64,000 bases of DNA, taken from positions 888,001 through 952,000 of the forward strand of contig NC_014212.1 in the NCBI RefSeq assembly GCF_000092125.1. Direction: 5' to 3'. The DNA comes from Allomeiothermus silvanus DSM 9946. GTDB lineage: Bacteria; Deinococcota; Deinococci; Deinococcales; Thermaceae. This document shows positions 54,761-63,211 of this stretch, in pieces. A program made the translations under genes and the position numbers. Under the pieces are notes generated by a model, which was not told where the DNA came from, ran no database searches, and saw nothing but the letters and a program-made list of their open reading frames with translations. Numbering within the stretch: position 1 is the stretch's first letter; each line of letters opens with the position of its first letter.

Positions 54761-55669
54761 CTACTGGTAATGCACCCGCCGCTCGAGGCGGTTTTGTAAT
54801 ACGGTGAAGCCCAAGATCAGGATGAATAGCAACACTGCCTGGGCGGTGGCGTAGCCGAAGCGGAAGTTGATAAAGCCCTCGGTGTAGATGCGGTATACGG
54901 CCACCTGGGTGGCGTTGGCCGGGCCGCCGCGGGTCAACAGATCAATAGGGCCGAAGGTGGTCATGGCATGGATCACTCCTACGATCGAGGCGAAAAACAA
55001 GGTGGGGGAGAGCAAGGGCAGGGTGATGCGGGCAAAGATGTTTGCTGGGGTGGCCCCATCTAGCCGCGCGGCTTCGATCAGGTCCTCGGGGATGCTCTGC
55101 AAGGCGGCCAGCAGCAGGATGGCGTTCAGCCCGAGTTGTTGCCAAGCCACTGCTAGGGCTACCGCGGCTAGAGCTACGTTGGGGTCTTGCAGCCAGGAGA
55201 CCGGCGGCAGGTGGAACAGGCTGAGCGCGTAGTTGATGTACCCCACCACCGGGTGATACAGCCAGCGCCAAGCGATGGCGGCGGTGGCGGTCGGCACCGC
55301 TACCGGTAGGAATAAGAGTATCCGGTAGAAGCGGATTCCCGGTAACGTGCGGTGCAAGAGTACCGCGGCCAGTAGCCCCCCGCCGATCGAGAGCGGCACG
55401 GTCATAAGGGTGAAGAACAAGGTGGTGAGCAGGCTGCTGTGAAACTCGCGGTCGCGCAGCAGATCTTGATAGTTTTGCGACCCCACCCACACCGAGTTCC
55501 CCGAGAAGGGGGCTTCGCTATGCAGCGAGAGCCAGAACGCGCTGAGGGCTGGATAGACAGTAAAAGCAGTTATAAAGAGCAGGGCTGGGGCTAAGAACCA
55601 CAAACCGCCAGGACTTACCCGACGGCTTTTGTGAGCCCCGCGGTGTGCGGAAGCGGTAGCATGGGCCAT
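54761..55669 (-). CDS. ABC transporter permease (UgpA/MalF-like)
   Basis: A 302-residue permease with a basic N-terminus, six helices and the EAA loop DLIEAARLDGATPANIFARI (about residue 200). First gene of the transporter operon on the minus strand, divergent from the acyltransferase gene 80 bp away. Confidence 0.87.
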   Translation of the reverse strand: MAHATASAHRGAHKSRRVSPGGLWFLAPALLFITAFTVYPALSAFWLSLHSEAPFSGNSVWVGSQNYQDLLRDREFHSSLLTTLFFTLMTVPLSIGGGLLAAVLLHRTLPGIRFYRILLFLPVAVPTATAAIAWRWLYHPVVGYINYALSLFHLPPVSWLQDPNVALAAVALAVAWQQLGLNAILLLAALQSIPEDLIEAARLDGATPANIFARITLPLLSPTLFFASIVGVIHAMTTFGPIDLLTRGGPANATQVAVYRIYTEGFINFRFGYATAQAVLLFILILGFTVLQNRLERRVHYQ

Positions 55670-55749
55670 ATTCGCGCTTAATATACAGCCCCTACCAGGG
55701 AGGGCTTAAGCACACCCGAAGGGTAGAGAAAACCTAGTAGACTATTTTG

Positions 55750-56346
55750 ATGTCTGCCGTGTACCGTCCCCGCGGACTACGCCAACGCCTAGCGGCTGGG
55801 ATACTCAACTTGTTGGGCTGGAAAGTCGTCCTCGAGCCTCCGCCCGGCCCCAAAGTGGTGATGGTGGGATACCCCCACACCTCTAACGTAGACTTCTTCT
55901 ATGCCATCCTGTGGGCCTGGGCTACTGGCCGCAAGATGAGCTGGATCGGTAAACGGCAGCTTTTTGGCGGCCTCATGGGGCCAATCATGCGGCGGCTGGG
56001 TGGGATCCCCGTTGACCGCGACAAGACTAAGAACTTTGTCAAGCAAGTGGCAGAAATCTTCGCCCAACGCGAAGAGCTTTGGCTGGTCATCGCTGCCGAG
56101 GGTACGCGCAGCCGGGCCGATTACTGGCGCAGCGGGTTTTATTACATGGCCCTCGAGGCCAAGGTTCCCATCGCGCTCGCCTACCTGGACTACTCGAGAA
56201 AAGAAGCCGGGGTGGGCGGGTATTTTATGCCCAGCGGCGATATTACAAAAGACTTCGAGATCGTCCAGAAGTTTTATGCCGATAAAGTGGGGCATACCCC
56301 AAAAAACCAGGGCCCGGTGCAGTTGAAGCCGCCGAATAACCCTTAG
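55750..56346 (+). CDS. lysophospholipid acyltransferase (PlsC-like)
   Basis: A 198-residue acyltransferase. The catalytic HxxxxD is [13 protein letters not shown] and the glycerophosphate-binding motif AAEGTRSR is intact. It is short, with no clear membrane helix, so probably membrane-peripheral. It may acylate lysophosphatidate; a glycolipid target is possible. ATG 55750 is six bases after TAGACT (leaderless). Stops of this gene and glyA overlap by 4 bp. Confidence 0.85.
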   Translation: MSAVYRPRGLRQRLAAGILNLLGWKVVLEPPPGPKVVMVGYPHTSNVDFFYAILWAWATGRKMSWIGKRQLFGGLMGPIMRRLGGIPVDRDKTKNFVKQVAEIFAQREELWLVIAAEGTRSRADYWRSGFYYMALEAKVPIALAYLDYSRKEAGVGGYFMPSGDITKDFEIVQKFYADKVGHTPKNQGPVQLKPPNNP

Positions 56347-57575
56347 GGCATGGGATGCTTGAGGGCCAGCTCGCGCACCCGCTCCTTGAGTTCGGGGCTA
56401 GGCCCCTGGGAGAGGGCCTCATCGATGAACTCGGCGACCAGGGACATCTCTGCTACGGTGAACTCGCGGGTGGTGAGGGCCGGAGTACCGATGCGGATAC
56501 CCGAGGTTACCCAGGGCTTTTCCGGGTCGTAGGGCACGGTGCTTTTGGAAACGGTGATATTCACCTGATCGAGCAAATTGGAGGCCTTGTTGCCTTTGAT
56601 TCCTTTGTTGCGCAAATCAAGGACGAAGAGGTGGTTGTCAGTGCCGCCCGAGACCACCCGGTAGCCCCGCTCCACGAAGGACTGGGCCATAGCCTTGGCG
56701 TTTTCGATGATGCGGGCGCAATAGTCTTTGAAGCTTGGTTGCATGGCTTCCCAGAAAGCCACCGCCTTCCCGGCGATGACGTGCTCGAGGGGGCCCCCCT
56801 GGAGTCCGGGGAAGATCATCTTGTCAATCTTGGCCCCTAGTTCTAGGTCGTTAGATAGGATCAGTCCCGAGCGCGGACCGCGCAGGGTTTTGTGGGTGGT
56901 GGAGGTCACCACGTGGGCGTAGGGCATGGGGTCGGGGTGGAGGCCGGTGGCTACCAGCCCGGCGATGTGGGCGATGTCGGCCATCAGGTAGGCCCCTACT
57001 TCATCGGCGATCTCGCGGAACTTGGCGAAGTCGATGAGGCGGCTATAGGCGCTGGCTCCGGCGATGATGAGCTTAGGCTTGTGCTCTAGGGCCAGCTTGC
57101 GTACCAGGTCGTAGTCGAGATATTCGCTCTCGCGATCCACAGGGTAGCCCACCACGCGGTAGTTCATCCCGGAGAAGTTCACCGGGCTTCCGTGGGTGAG
57201 GTGGCCACCTTGGTCAAGGGCCATGCCCAGCACGGTATCGCCCGGCTCGAGCAGCGCATAGTAGACCGCCAAGTTGGCTGAGGAGCCGGAGTGCGGCTGC
57301 ACGTTGGCCCAAGCTGCCCCGAAAAGCTGCTTGGCCCGATCGATCGCCAACTGCTCGATCTCATCAATGAATTCGCAGCCGCCATAGTAACGTTTGCCCG
57401 GATAGCCCTCGGCATACTTGTTGGTAAGCACGCTGCCCACCGCTTCGCGCACCGCCTTGGAGGTAAAGTTCTCGCTGGCGATCAGCTCGAGGCCCTCGCG
57501 CTGGCGGGCTTCTTCTTTGGCGATGAGACTGAATACGAGTTCATCGCGGGGTTCAGACTTGGGGAGGGTTTGCAT
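56343..57575 (-). CDS. glyA: serine hydroxymethyltransferase
   Basis: A 410-residue PLP enzyme: [32 protein letters not shown], and the PLP-Lys motif [15 protein letters not shown]. It converts serine to glycine while loading tetrahydrofolate. The minus-strand ATG at 57575 is seven bases after TATAAT, so translation is probably leaderless. IS copy B sits directly against that -10 box, replacing the native -35 region. Confidence 0.95.
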   Translation of the reverse strand: MQTLPKSEPRDELVFSLIAKEEARQREGLELIASENFTSKAVREAVGSVLTNKYAEGYPGKRYYGGCEFIDEIEQLAIDRAKQLFGAAWANVQPHSGSSANLAVYYALLEPGDTVLGMALDQGGHLTHGSPVNFSGMNYRVVGYPVDRESEYLDYDLVRKLALEHKPKLIIAGASAYSRLIDFAKFREIADEVGAYLMADIAHIAGLVATGLHPDPMPYAHVVTSTTHKTLRGPRSGLILSNDLELGAKIDKMIFPGLQGGPLEHVIAGKAVAFWEAMQPSFKDYCARIIENAKAMAQSFVERGYRVVSGGTDNHLFVLDLRNKGIKGNKASNLLDQVNITVSKSTVPYDPEKPWVTSGIRIGTPALTTREFTVAEMSLVAEFIDEALSQGPSPELKERVRELALKHPMP

Positions 57576-57582
57576 AGGGTCA

Positions 57583-57588
57583 ATTATA
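57583..57588 (-). promoter_or_regulatory. -10 box of glyA at the IS junction
   Basis: TATAAT on the minus strand, seven bases before the glyA ATG. It overlaps the TATAT target duplication (57585-57589). Upstream bases now belong to the IS end; at 17 bp the IS gives AACTGC, a poor -35. Confidence 0.7.
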
Positions 57589-57589
57589 T

Positions 57590-58681
57590 TAGGAGTTACG
57601 CAGTTGCAGTTGACTGGACATTCTTCTGTGTGCTAGGAGGAGAGTGCTTAGCCAAGCTTCTCCAAAGGGGGTGATGCCCATGAACCCACCGAAGTGCGAT
57701 GACCTGGACTACATCCACTTTCTCATCGCCGCTCAGCGGGTCTTCACCTGTACCGAGGCCGCTCGCTGTAGTCCAAAGGAGAAGAGCCCTCCCGCCCATG
57801 ATGCCTTTACCCGCCTGCTGCAAAGACAGCCGCCCGACACGGCGGCGCTGTGGCAGGAGGCCAAGGCCTTCGTGAAGCTCAGGGAGGGGCTGCTGATCCT
57901 GGACGACACCACCCTGGATAAGCCCTACGCTCGGGACATGGATCTGGTGAGTTACCACTGGAGCGGCAAACACCAAAGGGTGGTTAGGGGCATCGCCCTC
58001 ATGACCCTGCTGTGGACGGAGGGGCAGGCCCTGATCCCCTGCGACTTTCGGGTCTACGACAAGCCCCAGGATGGGAAGAGCAAAAACGACCACTTTCAGA
58101 CCATGCTCCAGAAAGCGAAGGAGCGGGGGTTTCAGCCGGAATATGTCCTGATGGACAGCTGGTATGCCAGCTTGGAGAACCTCAAGGCCATAGTCAGCTT
58201 TGGCTGGCGGTTTCTGACGCGGCTGAAGGGCAACCGCCTGGTCAACCCGGAGGGGAAGGGAAATGTACCCATCCGTGAGGTGGAAATCCCTGGGGAGGGG
58301 AGGGTGGTTCATCTTCGGGGTTTTGGGTTCGTGAGGGTGTTCCGAACGCTCTCCAAGGACGGGGAGGCGGAGTACTGGGCCACGAACCATCTGGGGATGA
58401 GCGAAGAGAAGCGGGCGGAGTTAGAGCGGCAAGGATGGGGGATCGAAGTGTACCATCGGGGGCTCAAGCAGTGCTGTGGGGTGGAGCGGGCCCAGGTGAG
58501 GAAGGCGGTCTCCATCCTGCGGCACCTCCTCCTGGCTTTGCGGGCCTTCCTCCGGCTGGAGGTCTACCGGCTGCGCAGGGGGGTGAGCTGGTACGAGGCC
58601 AAGGCGTCCATTGTTCGCGAGGCAATACGAAGTTATCTCGCCCATCCCCTCCACATCCTTCAGCCAACTGCGTAAGTCCTA
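57590..58681 (+). mobile_element. IS4/IS701-like insertion sequence, copy B (1092 bp)
   Basis: Same length and ends as copy A (17-bp inverted repeats TAGGA[G/C]TTACGCAGTTG). Target duplication TATAT at 57585-57589 and 58682-58686. Oriented away from glyA. Confidence 0.93.
57644..58675 (+). CDS. IS4/IS701-like DDE transposase, copy B
   Basis: Identical in its 343 residues to copy A, with the same three acidic residues (LDDTTL, LMDSWYA, GIEVYHRGLKQ) and the same start ambiguity (GTG 57644, ATG 57674 or 57680). Perfect identity implies recent transposition. It reads away from glyA, so it does not supply sense transcription to that gene. Confidence 0.9.
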   Translation: MLSQASPKGVMPMNPPKCDDLDYIHFLIAAQRVFTCTEAARCSPKEKSPPAHDAFTRLLQRQPPDTAALWQEAKAFVKLREGLLILDDTTLDKPYARDMDLVSYHWSGKHQRVVRGIALMTLLWTEGQALIPCDFRVYDKPQDGKSKNDHFQTMLQKAKERGFQPEYVLMDSWYASLENLKAIVSFGWRFLTRLKGNRLVNPEGKGNVPIREVEIPGEGRVVHLRGFGFVRVFRTLSKDGEAEYWATNHLGMSEEKRAELERQGWGIEVYHRGLKQCCGVERAQVRKAVSILRHLLLALRAFLRLEVYRLRRGVSWYEAKASIVREAIRSYLAHPLHILQPTA

Positions 58682-58838
58682 TATATGTCGTACGTCTCAC
58701 GGCCTACGCCTGAAGGGGAAAAGAGCGATGCATTAGCTATCGGCTATCCCCCTTCCCAGACGTTTGCGTTCGACATCTAGCCTTTTCCCGTTGAGCCAAC
58801 TCGTTTTGCTCTAAGGTCGAGTGCGCTAGACTAATGGT

Positions 58839-59084
58839 ATGAGAAGCGCATTCGGACGGATCCCGCTTTTTATCGGCCTTGCCTTGTTGGTGGTTGCCCT
58901 CATTCTGCTGGCTTATCTTTCGGTGGACTATGTGCGGCTCTCGGCGGCGGCATCCACCCTCAACCGCACCTACCCCAACCCCATGGGCACGGTAGTGCTT
59001 GCCATGTTGTTGTGTTTGGGTTCAGGCTTCTTCTTAGGCCTCAGCGTGCGCTCTGGGCGGCGTGAGGAGAAACCCCTCGCCTGA
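58839..59084 (+). CDS. small two-helix membrane protein
   Basis: An 81-residue protein with two hydrophobic helices (LFIGLALLVVALILLAYLSV and TVVLAMLLCLGSGFFLGLSV) joined by a short polar loop and ending in a basic tail. Family not recognised. ATG 58839 lies six bases after TAGACT (58827-58832), a leaderless start. It precedes the AcuB-like gene by 41 bp. Confidence 0.65.
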   Translation: MRSAFGRIPLFIGLALLVVALILLAYLSVDYVRLSAAASTLNRTYPNPMGTVVLAMLLCLGSGFFLGLSVRSGRREEKPLA

Positions 59085-59125
59085 CAAGATCGGCTCAGGA
59101 CGAAAAGCCCAGAACCGGGTGGCTA

Positions 59126-59851
59126 ATGTCGGCTAAGCGGAGAATTCCCGGGTTTAGTCTGTTGCCCAAAAAGCAGCCTGCCCGCTCCGCAGAACCTTCC
59201 CCGAGCAAGCCCCAGGAGCCCGTCATGCTGGTCAAAGATGTGATGCGATACCCGGTGCTCACCGTGGACGAGCGCGCTACCCTGCGCTCGGCTTACCAGG
59301 TGATGCAAGACCACCAGATCCGCCATCTGCCGGTGACCAAGGCGGGTAAGCTGGTAGGCATAGTCACTGACCGGGACATCCGCTTGGCGGTGAGCCCATT
59401 GGCGGAGGGCGGTCCCCGCCACCTCGAGGCCGCAGTGGGCTCGATCATGAGCCAACCGGTGCTGAGCGCTGATCCGCTAGACCCGGTGGAGGAGGCCGCT
59501 CGCCTGATGCGCCGCCGCAAGATCGGGGCCTTGCCGGTGCTGGAGGGGGAGGAGCTGGTAGGTATCGTTACCGGGATTGACCTGCTGGATGCCCTGGTCA
59601 CCCTCACCGGGGTGGAAAAGCCCAGCGGCAGGATCGAGGTGCGCCTTCCCGATCGCCCCGGCGAGCTGGGACGGCTAACCCAATTCCTGGGGCGTGAAGG
59701 GATTAACATTCACTCCCTGCTTACCTACCCCGATGATCCCAAGACAGTGCGCACGGTGCTACGGGTAGGTACTCCCATGACCCACCAGGTCGCCGAAATG
59801 CTACGGATAGAGGGCTTTAACGTTATTTGGCCACCGCAGAAAAAGGGCTAG
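59126..59851 (+). CDS. acuB: AcuB-like CBS-ACT protein
   Basis: A 241-residue protein. After a basic proline-rich leader come two CBS domains (about 33-90 and 100-160: VKDVMRYPVLTVDERATL, SIMSQPVLSADPLDPVEE) and a C-terminal ACT domain (RIEVRLPDRPGELGRLTQFL). This CBS-CBS-ACT order is that of AcuB. CBS pairs bind adenine nucleotides. The next gene is an AcuC-type deacetylase, keeping the acuB-acuC order of Bacillus; AcuA is absent here. Confidence 0.85.
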   Translation: MSAKRRIPGFSLLPKKQPARSAEPSPSKPQEPVMLVKDVMRYPVLTVDERATLRSAYQVMQDHQIRHLPVTKAGKLVGIVTDRDIRLAVSPLAEGGPRHLEAAVGSIMSQPVLSADPLDPVEEAARLMRRRKIGALPVLEGEELVGIVTGIDLLDALVTLTGVEKPSGRIEVRLPDRPGELGRLTQFLGREGINIHSLLTYPDDPKTVRTVLRVGTPMTHQVAEMLRIEGFNVIWPPQKKG

Positions 59852-59870
59852 AGGGAAGACGCTTTACGCC

Positions 59871-61007
59871 ATGAGCGTCCCCGTTTTGTATCATCCGGCC
59901 TATAAGACCTATACCTTCGGGCCGGAACACCCCTTTAGCCCACGTCGGCTCGAGATGCTGACCGCGCTGCTCGAGGCGCTGGGTTACCCGGTTGGGGCAT
60001 CTTCCTTACAACCTGCCACCCGTGAGGACATCCTGATGGTCCACGCCGAGCGGCTGGTGCGGCGGGTGGAGGGTTGTTCGGTGGGGGAGGTTGCCGCCGA
60101 TGCCGAACACTATGGCCTGGGGACCGCCGACACCCCTATATTCCCCGGCATGGACGAGGCCACCCGTTGGCTGGTGGGGGGGACGCTCGAGGCGGCCCGG
60201 ATGATCCTGCGGGGGGAGGCCCAGGAGGTGCTGCAGCTAGGAGGTGGCCTGCACCATGCCCAGTACGACCGCAGCTCGGGCTTTTGCGTCTACAACGACC
60301 TCTCGGTGGCGATCCGGCACCTCACCCGCTCCGGGTTGCGGGTGGCTTACCTCGACATCGACGTGCACCACGGCGACGGAGTGCAGTGGATCCACTACGA
60401 CGAAGCCGAGGTACTCACGCTGAGCTTCCACGAGTCGGGGCGCTACCTATTCCCCGGCACCGGGGCCATCTACGAGATCGGTAAGGGGGCCGGGCTGGGC
60501 CGCAAGCTCAACGTGCCGCTCGAGCCCTTTACCCAAGACGAGAGCTACCTGGAGGTGTTCGAGGCGGTGCTCGAGCCTGCCTTGGCCTGGTTCCGCCCGG
60601 ATGTCATGGTCATTCAGTGCGGGGCCGACGCGCACTTCCTCGACCCGCTGGCCGATCTGGTATTGAGCACCCAGGCTTACCAGAAGCTTTTCCTCCGGAT
60701 GCGTGAATATGTCCGGGAGTTCTCCGGGGGGAAGGCAGTGTACACCCTGGGAGGGGGCTATAGCCTGGACGCCACCACCCGCATCTGGGCCATGCTGTAT
60801 TTGCTCCTGCAAGGCCACCCCCTCCCCGACCGCCTGCCCGAAGCTTGGCGGCAGCACTGGGAGGGCCAACTCCACAAAGCGCTTACCCCTACCCTCCACG
60901 ATGCCCTGGATGCTGTGCCGGAGATCCCCCGCCGCCCTGAGATCGTCCGGCACAACTGGGGGCAGGTGGTGCGTTTGCTCGAGCTGGTCAAACCCTACTG
61001 GACGTGA
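59871..61007 (+). CDS. acuC: AcuC-type histone deacetylase family protein
   Basis: A 378-residue zinc deacetylase of the arginase/HDAC fold: GGGLHHAQYDRSSGFCVYNDL (His-His dyad) and YLDIDVHHGDGVQW (zinc Asp/His), later CGADAHFLDPLADL and a GGGY near the end. AcuC removes acetyl groups from acetyl-CoA synthetase in Bacillus, switching on acetate use. Directly downstream of acuB. Confidence 0.9.
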   Translation: MSVPVLYHPAYKTYTFGPEHPFSPRRLEMLTALLEALGYPVGASSLQPATREDILMVHAERLVRRVEGCSVGEVAADAEHYGLGTADTPIFPGMDEATRWLVGGTLEAARMILRGEAQEVLQLGGGLHHAQYDRSSGFCVYNDLSVAIRHLTRSGLRVAYLDIDVHHGDGVQWIHYDEAEVLTLSFHESGRYLFPGTGAIYEIGKGAGLGRKLNVPLEPFTQDESYLEVFEAVLEPALAWFRPDVMVIQCGADAHFLDPLADLVLSTQAYQKLFLRMREYVREFSGGKAVYTLGGGYSLDATTRIWAMLYLLLQGHPLPDRLPEAWRQHWEGQLHKALTPTLHDALDAVPEIPRRPEIVRHNWGQVVRLLELVKPYWT

Positions 61008-61078
61008 GACCAGCGAGCTGCTTCCCCTCACATTTGCCAAGAAGCCTTCTGTCTAGCCTTGGTTGGGTGGAGGGATGC

Positions 61079-61354
61079 ATGCACGGAGAGTACAAAACCC
61101 CAGGCGGAAAGCTGGTGGTGGTGGATCTTGAGGTCTACACCGGGCGGTTGACCCGAGTCCAGGTGAGCGGGGATTTCTTCCTCGAGCCCGAAGAAGCCCT
61201 GGATTGGATCAACGCCGCGCTCGAGGGCCTACCTGCTACAAGCGACGAAGCCGAGATCGCCCAGACTGTCCGGCAGGCGACCGCTCATGCCGAGATGATC
61301 GGGTTCTCGCCAGAGGCCATCGCGGTGGCGGTGAAGCGGGCGCTCTCGAGCTAA
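61079..61354 (+). CDS. lipoate-protein ligase accessory subunit (LplB-like)
   Basis: A 91-residue protein that matches the C-terminal accessory domain of LplA ligases (MHGEYKTPGGKLVVVDLEVY, VQVSGDFFLEPEEALDWINAAL). As in Thermoplasma, the ligase is split into two polypeptides; the small one is needed for lipoate adenylation. It lies 82 bp upstream of the catalytic subunit gene on the same strand. ATG 61079 follows GGAGGG. Confidence 0.82.
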   Translation: MHGEYKTPGGKLVVVDLEVYTGRLTRVQVSGDFFLEPEEALDWINAALEGLPATSDEAEIAQTVRQATAHAEMIGFSPEAIAVAVKRALSS

Positions 61355-61436
61355 GTGCGCCCAAGGTAGAAGGGTGAATTCCCAGATTTGCGGCGGCGCG
61401 GCCTGGTCAACTACCTCTTCTCCACGGAGAACCTTT

Positions 61437-62210
61437 ATGCGGACGAACTGGCACGACTACGACTGGCAACTCTTGCGGGATGGCCCCCTGAGCCCCAACC
61501 TGCACATGGCCCTGGACGAGGTGCTGACCTACGAGGTGGGGGCCGGACGGCGCAAACCGACGGTGCGCATCTGGGAGTGGGGGGCTCCGGCGGTGGTGAT
61601 CGGGCGCTATCAGTCGGTAAAGAACGAGGTGGACCCGGAGAACCTGGGGCGCTACGGTTTCGAGGTGGTGCGCCGGATTAGCGGGGGCGGGGCTATGTTT
61701 ATCGAGCCCGGCAACACCATCACCTACTCGGTGTACGCCCCGCAGGAGTTGGTGGCGGGGATGAGCTTCCAGGAGTCGTATGCCCTGATGGATTCGTGGG
61801 TGCTCGAGGCCCTCAAAACCCTAGGGATCAAGGCTTGGTATCAGCCCATCAACGACATTACCAGCGAGGGCGGCAAGATCGCCGGGGCTGCCCAGACCCG
61901 GCGCGGTGGGGCGGTGCTCCACCACGTCACAATGGCCTACGACATCGACGCGGCCAAGATGGTGCAGGTGCTCAGGATCGGGCGGGAAAAGCTCTCCGAT
62001 AAGGGCCAGACCAGCGCCCAGAAGCGGGTGGACCCCCTGCGCTCGCAGACCGGCCTGCCCCGAGCGGCAGTGATTGACCGGATGATCGAGACCTTCGATG
62101 ACCTGTACGGCCTAAACCGGGATGAGCTAAAGCCCGAGGAACTCGAGGCCGCCCGGAACCTGGCGGAGACCAAATTCTCCAGGAAGGAATGGATTTACAT
62201 CATCCCCTAG
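61437..62210 (+). CDS. lipoate-protein ligase catalytic subunit (LplA-like)
   Basis: A 257-residue BPL/LplA fold protein from ATG 61437. RRISGGGAMFIEPGNTITYSV is the substrate-binding glycine motif and the adenylate Lys is in SEGGKIAGAAQTRRGG. It lacks the C-terminal accessory domain, which is encoded just upstream. It attaches lipoate (or octanoate) to 2-oxoacid dehydrogenase and glycine cleavage proteins. Confidence 0.88.
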   Translation: MRTNWHDYDWQLLRDGPLSPNLHMALDEVLTYEVGAGRRKPTVRIWEWGAPAVVIGRYQSVKNEVDPENLGRYGFEVVRRISGGGAMFIEPGNTITYSVYAPQELVAGMSFQESYALMDSWVLEALKTLGIKAWYQPINDITSEGGKIAGAAQTRRGGAVLHHVTMAYDIDAAKMVQVLRIGREKLSDKGQTSAQKRVDPLRSQTGLPRAAVIDRMIETFDDLYGLNRDELKPEELEAARNLAETKFSRKEWIYIIP

Positions 62211-62398
62211 CGCAGACCGGTATTCGAATCGAGCAAGACCAAGCCAATCGCCTTATGACGAAGCCTCGAGCCTACAGCGCCGCCCTGAGCGCCCCACCCC
62301 CGGCGGGGTTGGCCCCCCTCTGGGAGATGATCTGGGCGGGGCTCGAGGACGTGCTGGACATTCAACCTTCGCCTACGGTGCTCCACGGGGAACTGGCG

Positions 62399-63211
62399 TC
62401 ACAAAAACTCGTCCAGCAATCGGTAAAACTCGAGCCGCGTCCAATCCGGCTCCCGGATGCCGTAAGCTTCGAGAAAAACCCGGTCCCATCCCTCTCCAAA
62501 CTGCGGGTTGAGGTCGGAAGTGAGGCTGCGGGTCATGAGGGCCAGGTCTTGGTAGCGGTCGGCTACGCCGAGGCGCCCCAGGTCAACGAATCCGCTGAGC
62601 TTCCCCTCCTGCAGCAGGACGTTGGGCAGGCAGTAGTCCCCGTGGCAGACCACTAAATCCTCATCGGTGGGGCGCGTCTGGAGGAGCACCTCGAGCGGTT
62701 CCTCTGCCGACTTTCCTTGCCAGCGTTCATCGAAGTCTGCGAGGTCCACCAACCCCAGTTCGGTGCGCTGCCGCGCCTGGGCGAGCTTGGCCTCGAGCCG
62801 TTGGTCGAAGGGGCAGCGCTCGAGGGGGATCGAGTGAAGCTTCCTAAGCGCTTCAGCAATCGCTACGACCACTCGAGGCCGCTCCTCCGGAGGCCAGTTC
62901 TCGGCCCCACTCCGCCCTACAATCTCGGTCATCAGCAGGTACTCGCAGCCGTCTTGTTGGCTATACTCGAGCACCTCCGGCCCCGGAACCCAGGCCGAGA
63001 GCCAGCGCATCTTCTCGGCCTCTGGAGCCAACCGAAACCCCGGATCAGGGTCGTGGGAATCGGGGCGAATCTTAAGGATCAGACCGGGTTTCCCCGCTTT
63101 GCGCCACCGGTAGACGCCCGCGCCGGACATTCCCACCGTGACCGGCTCAGCCTCGTACCCTTGGAGCCAGCGGGATACCGCTTGGGGCAGCGCCTCGAGC
63201 ATCAGACCCAT
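62399..63211 (-). CDS. aminoglycoside phosphotransferase (APH) family kinase
   Basis: A 270-residue small-molecule kinase: ATP region GAGVYRWRKAGKPGLILKI, catalytic loop VVCHGDYCLPNVLL, metal motif FVDLGRLGVADRYQDLAL (DxG). The closest resemblance is APH(3')-type enzymes, which phosphorylate kanamycin-like drugs; other substrates are possible. ATG overlaps the adenine deaminase end by 10 bp, so they share a transcript. Confidence 0.83.
   Translation of the reverse strand: MGLMLEALPQAVSRWLQGYEAEPVTVGMSGAGVYRWRKAGKPGLILKIRPDSHDPDPGFRLAPEAEKMRWLSAWVPGPEVLEYSQQDGCEYLLMTEIVGRSGAENWPPEERPRVVVAIAEALRKLHSIPLERCPFDQRLEAKLAQARQRTELGLVDLADFDERWQGKSAEEPLEVLLQTRPTDEDLVVCHGDYCLPNVLLQEGKLSGFVDLGRLGVADRYQDLALMTRSLTSDLNPQFGEGWDRVFLEAYGIREPDWTRLEFYRLLDEFL

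Noticed and set aside
62216-62245. TTCGAATC, resembling a tRNA T-arm
   Set aside because: No acceptor stem, anticodon arm or CCA-side pairing around it; the same applies to TTCGAATTC near 24270.
62254-62656. Plus-strand frame after the lipoate ligase that could be a short gene
   Set aside because: Only its first 48 codons are outside the antisense of the APH-like kinase; no domain, ribosome site or relatives recognised.
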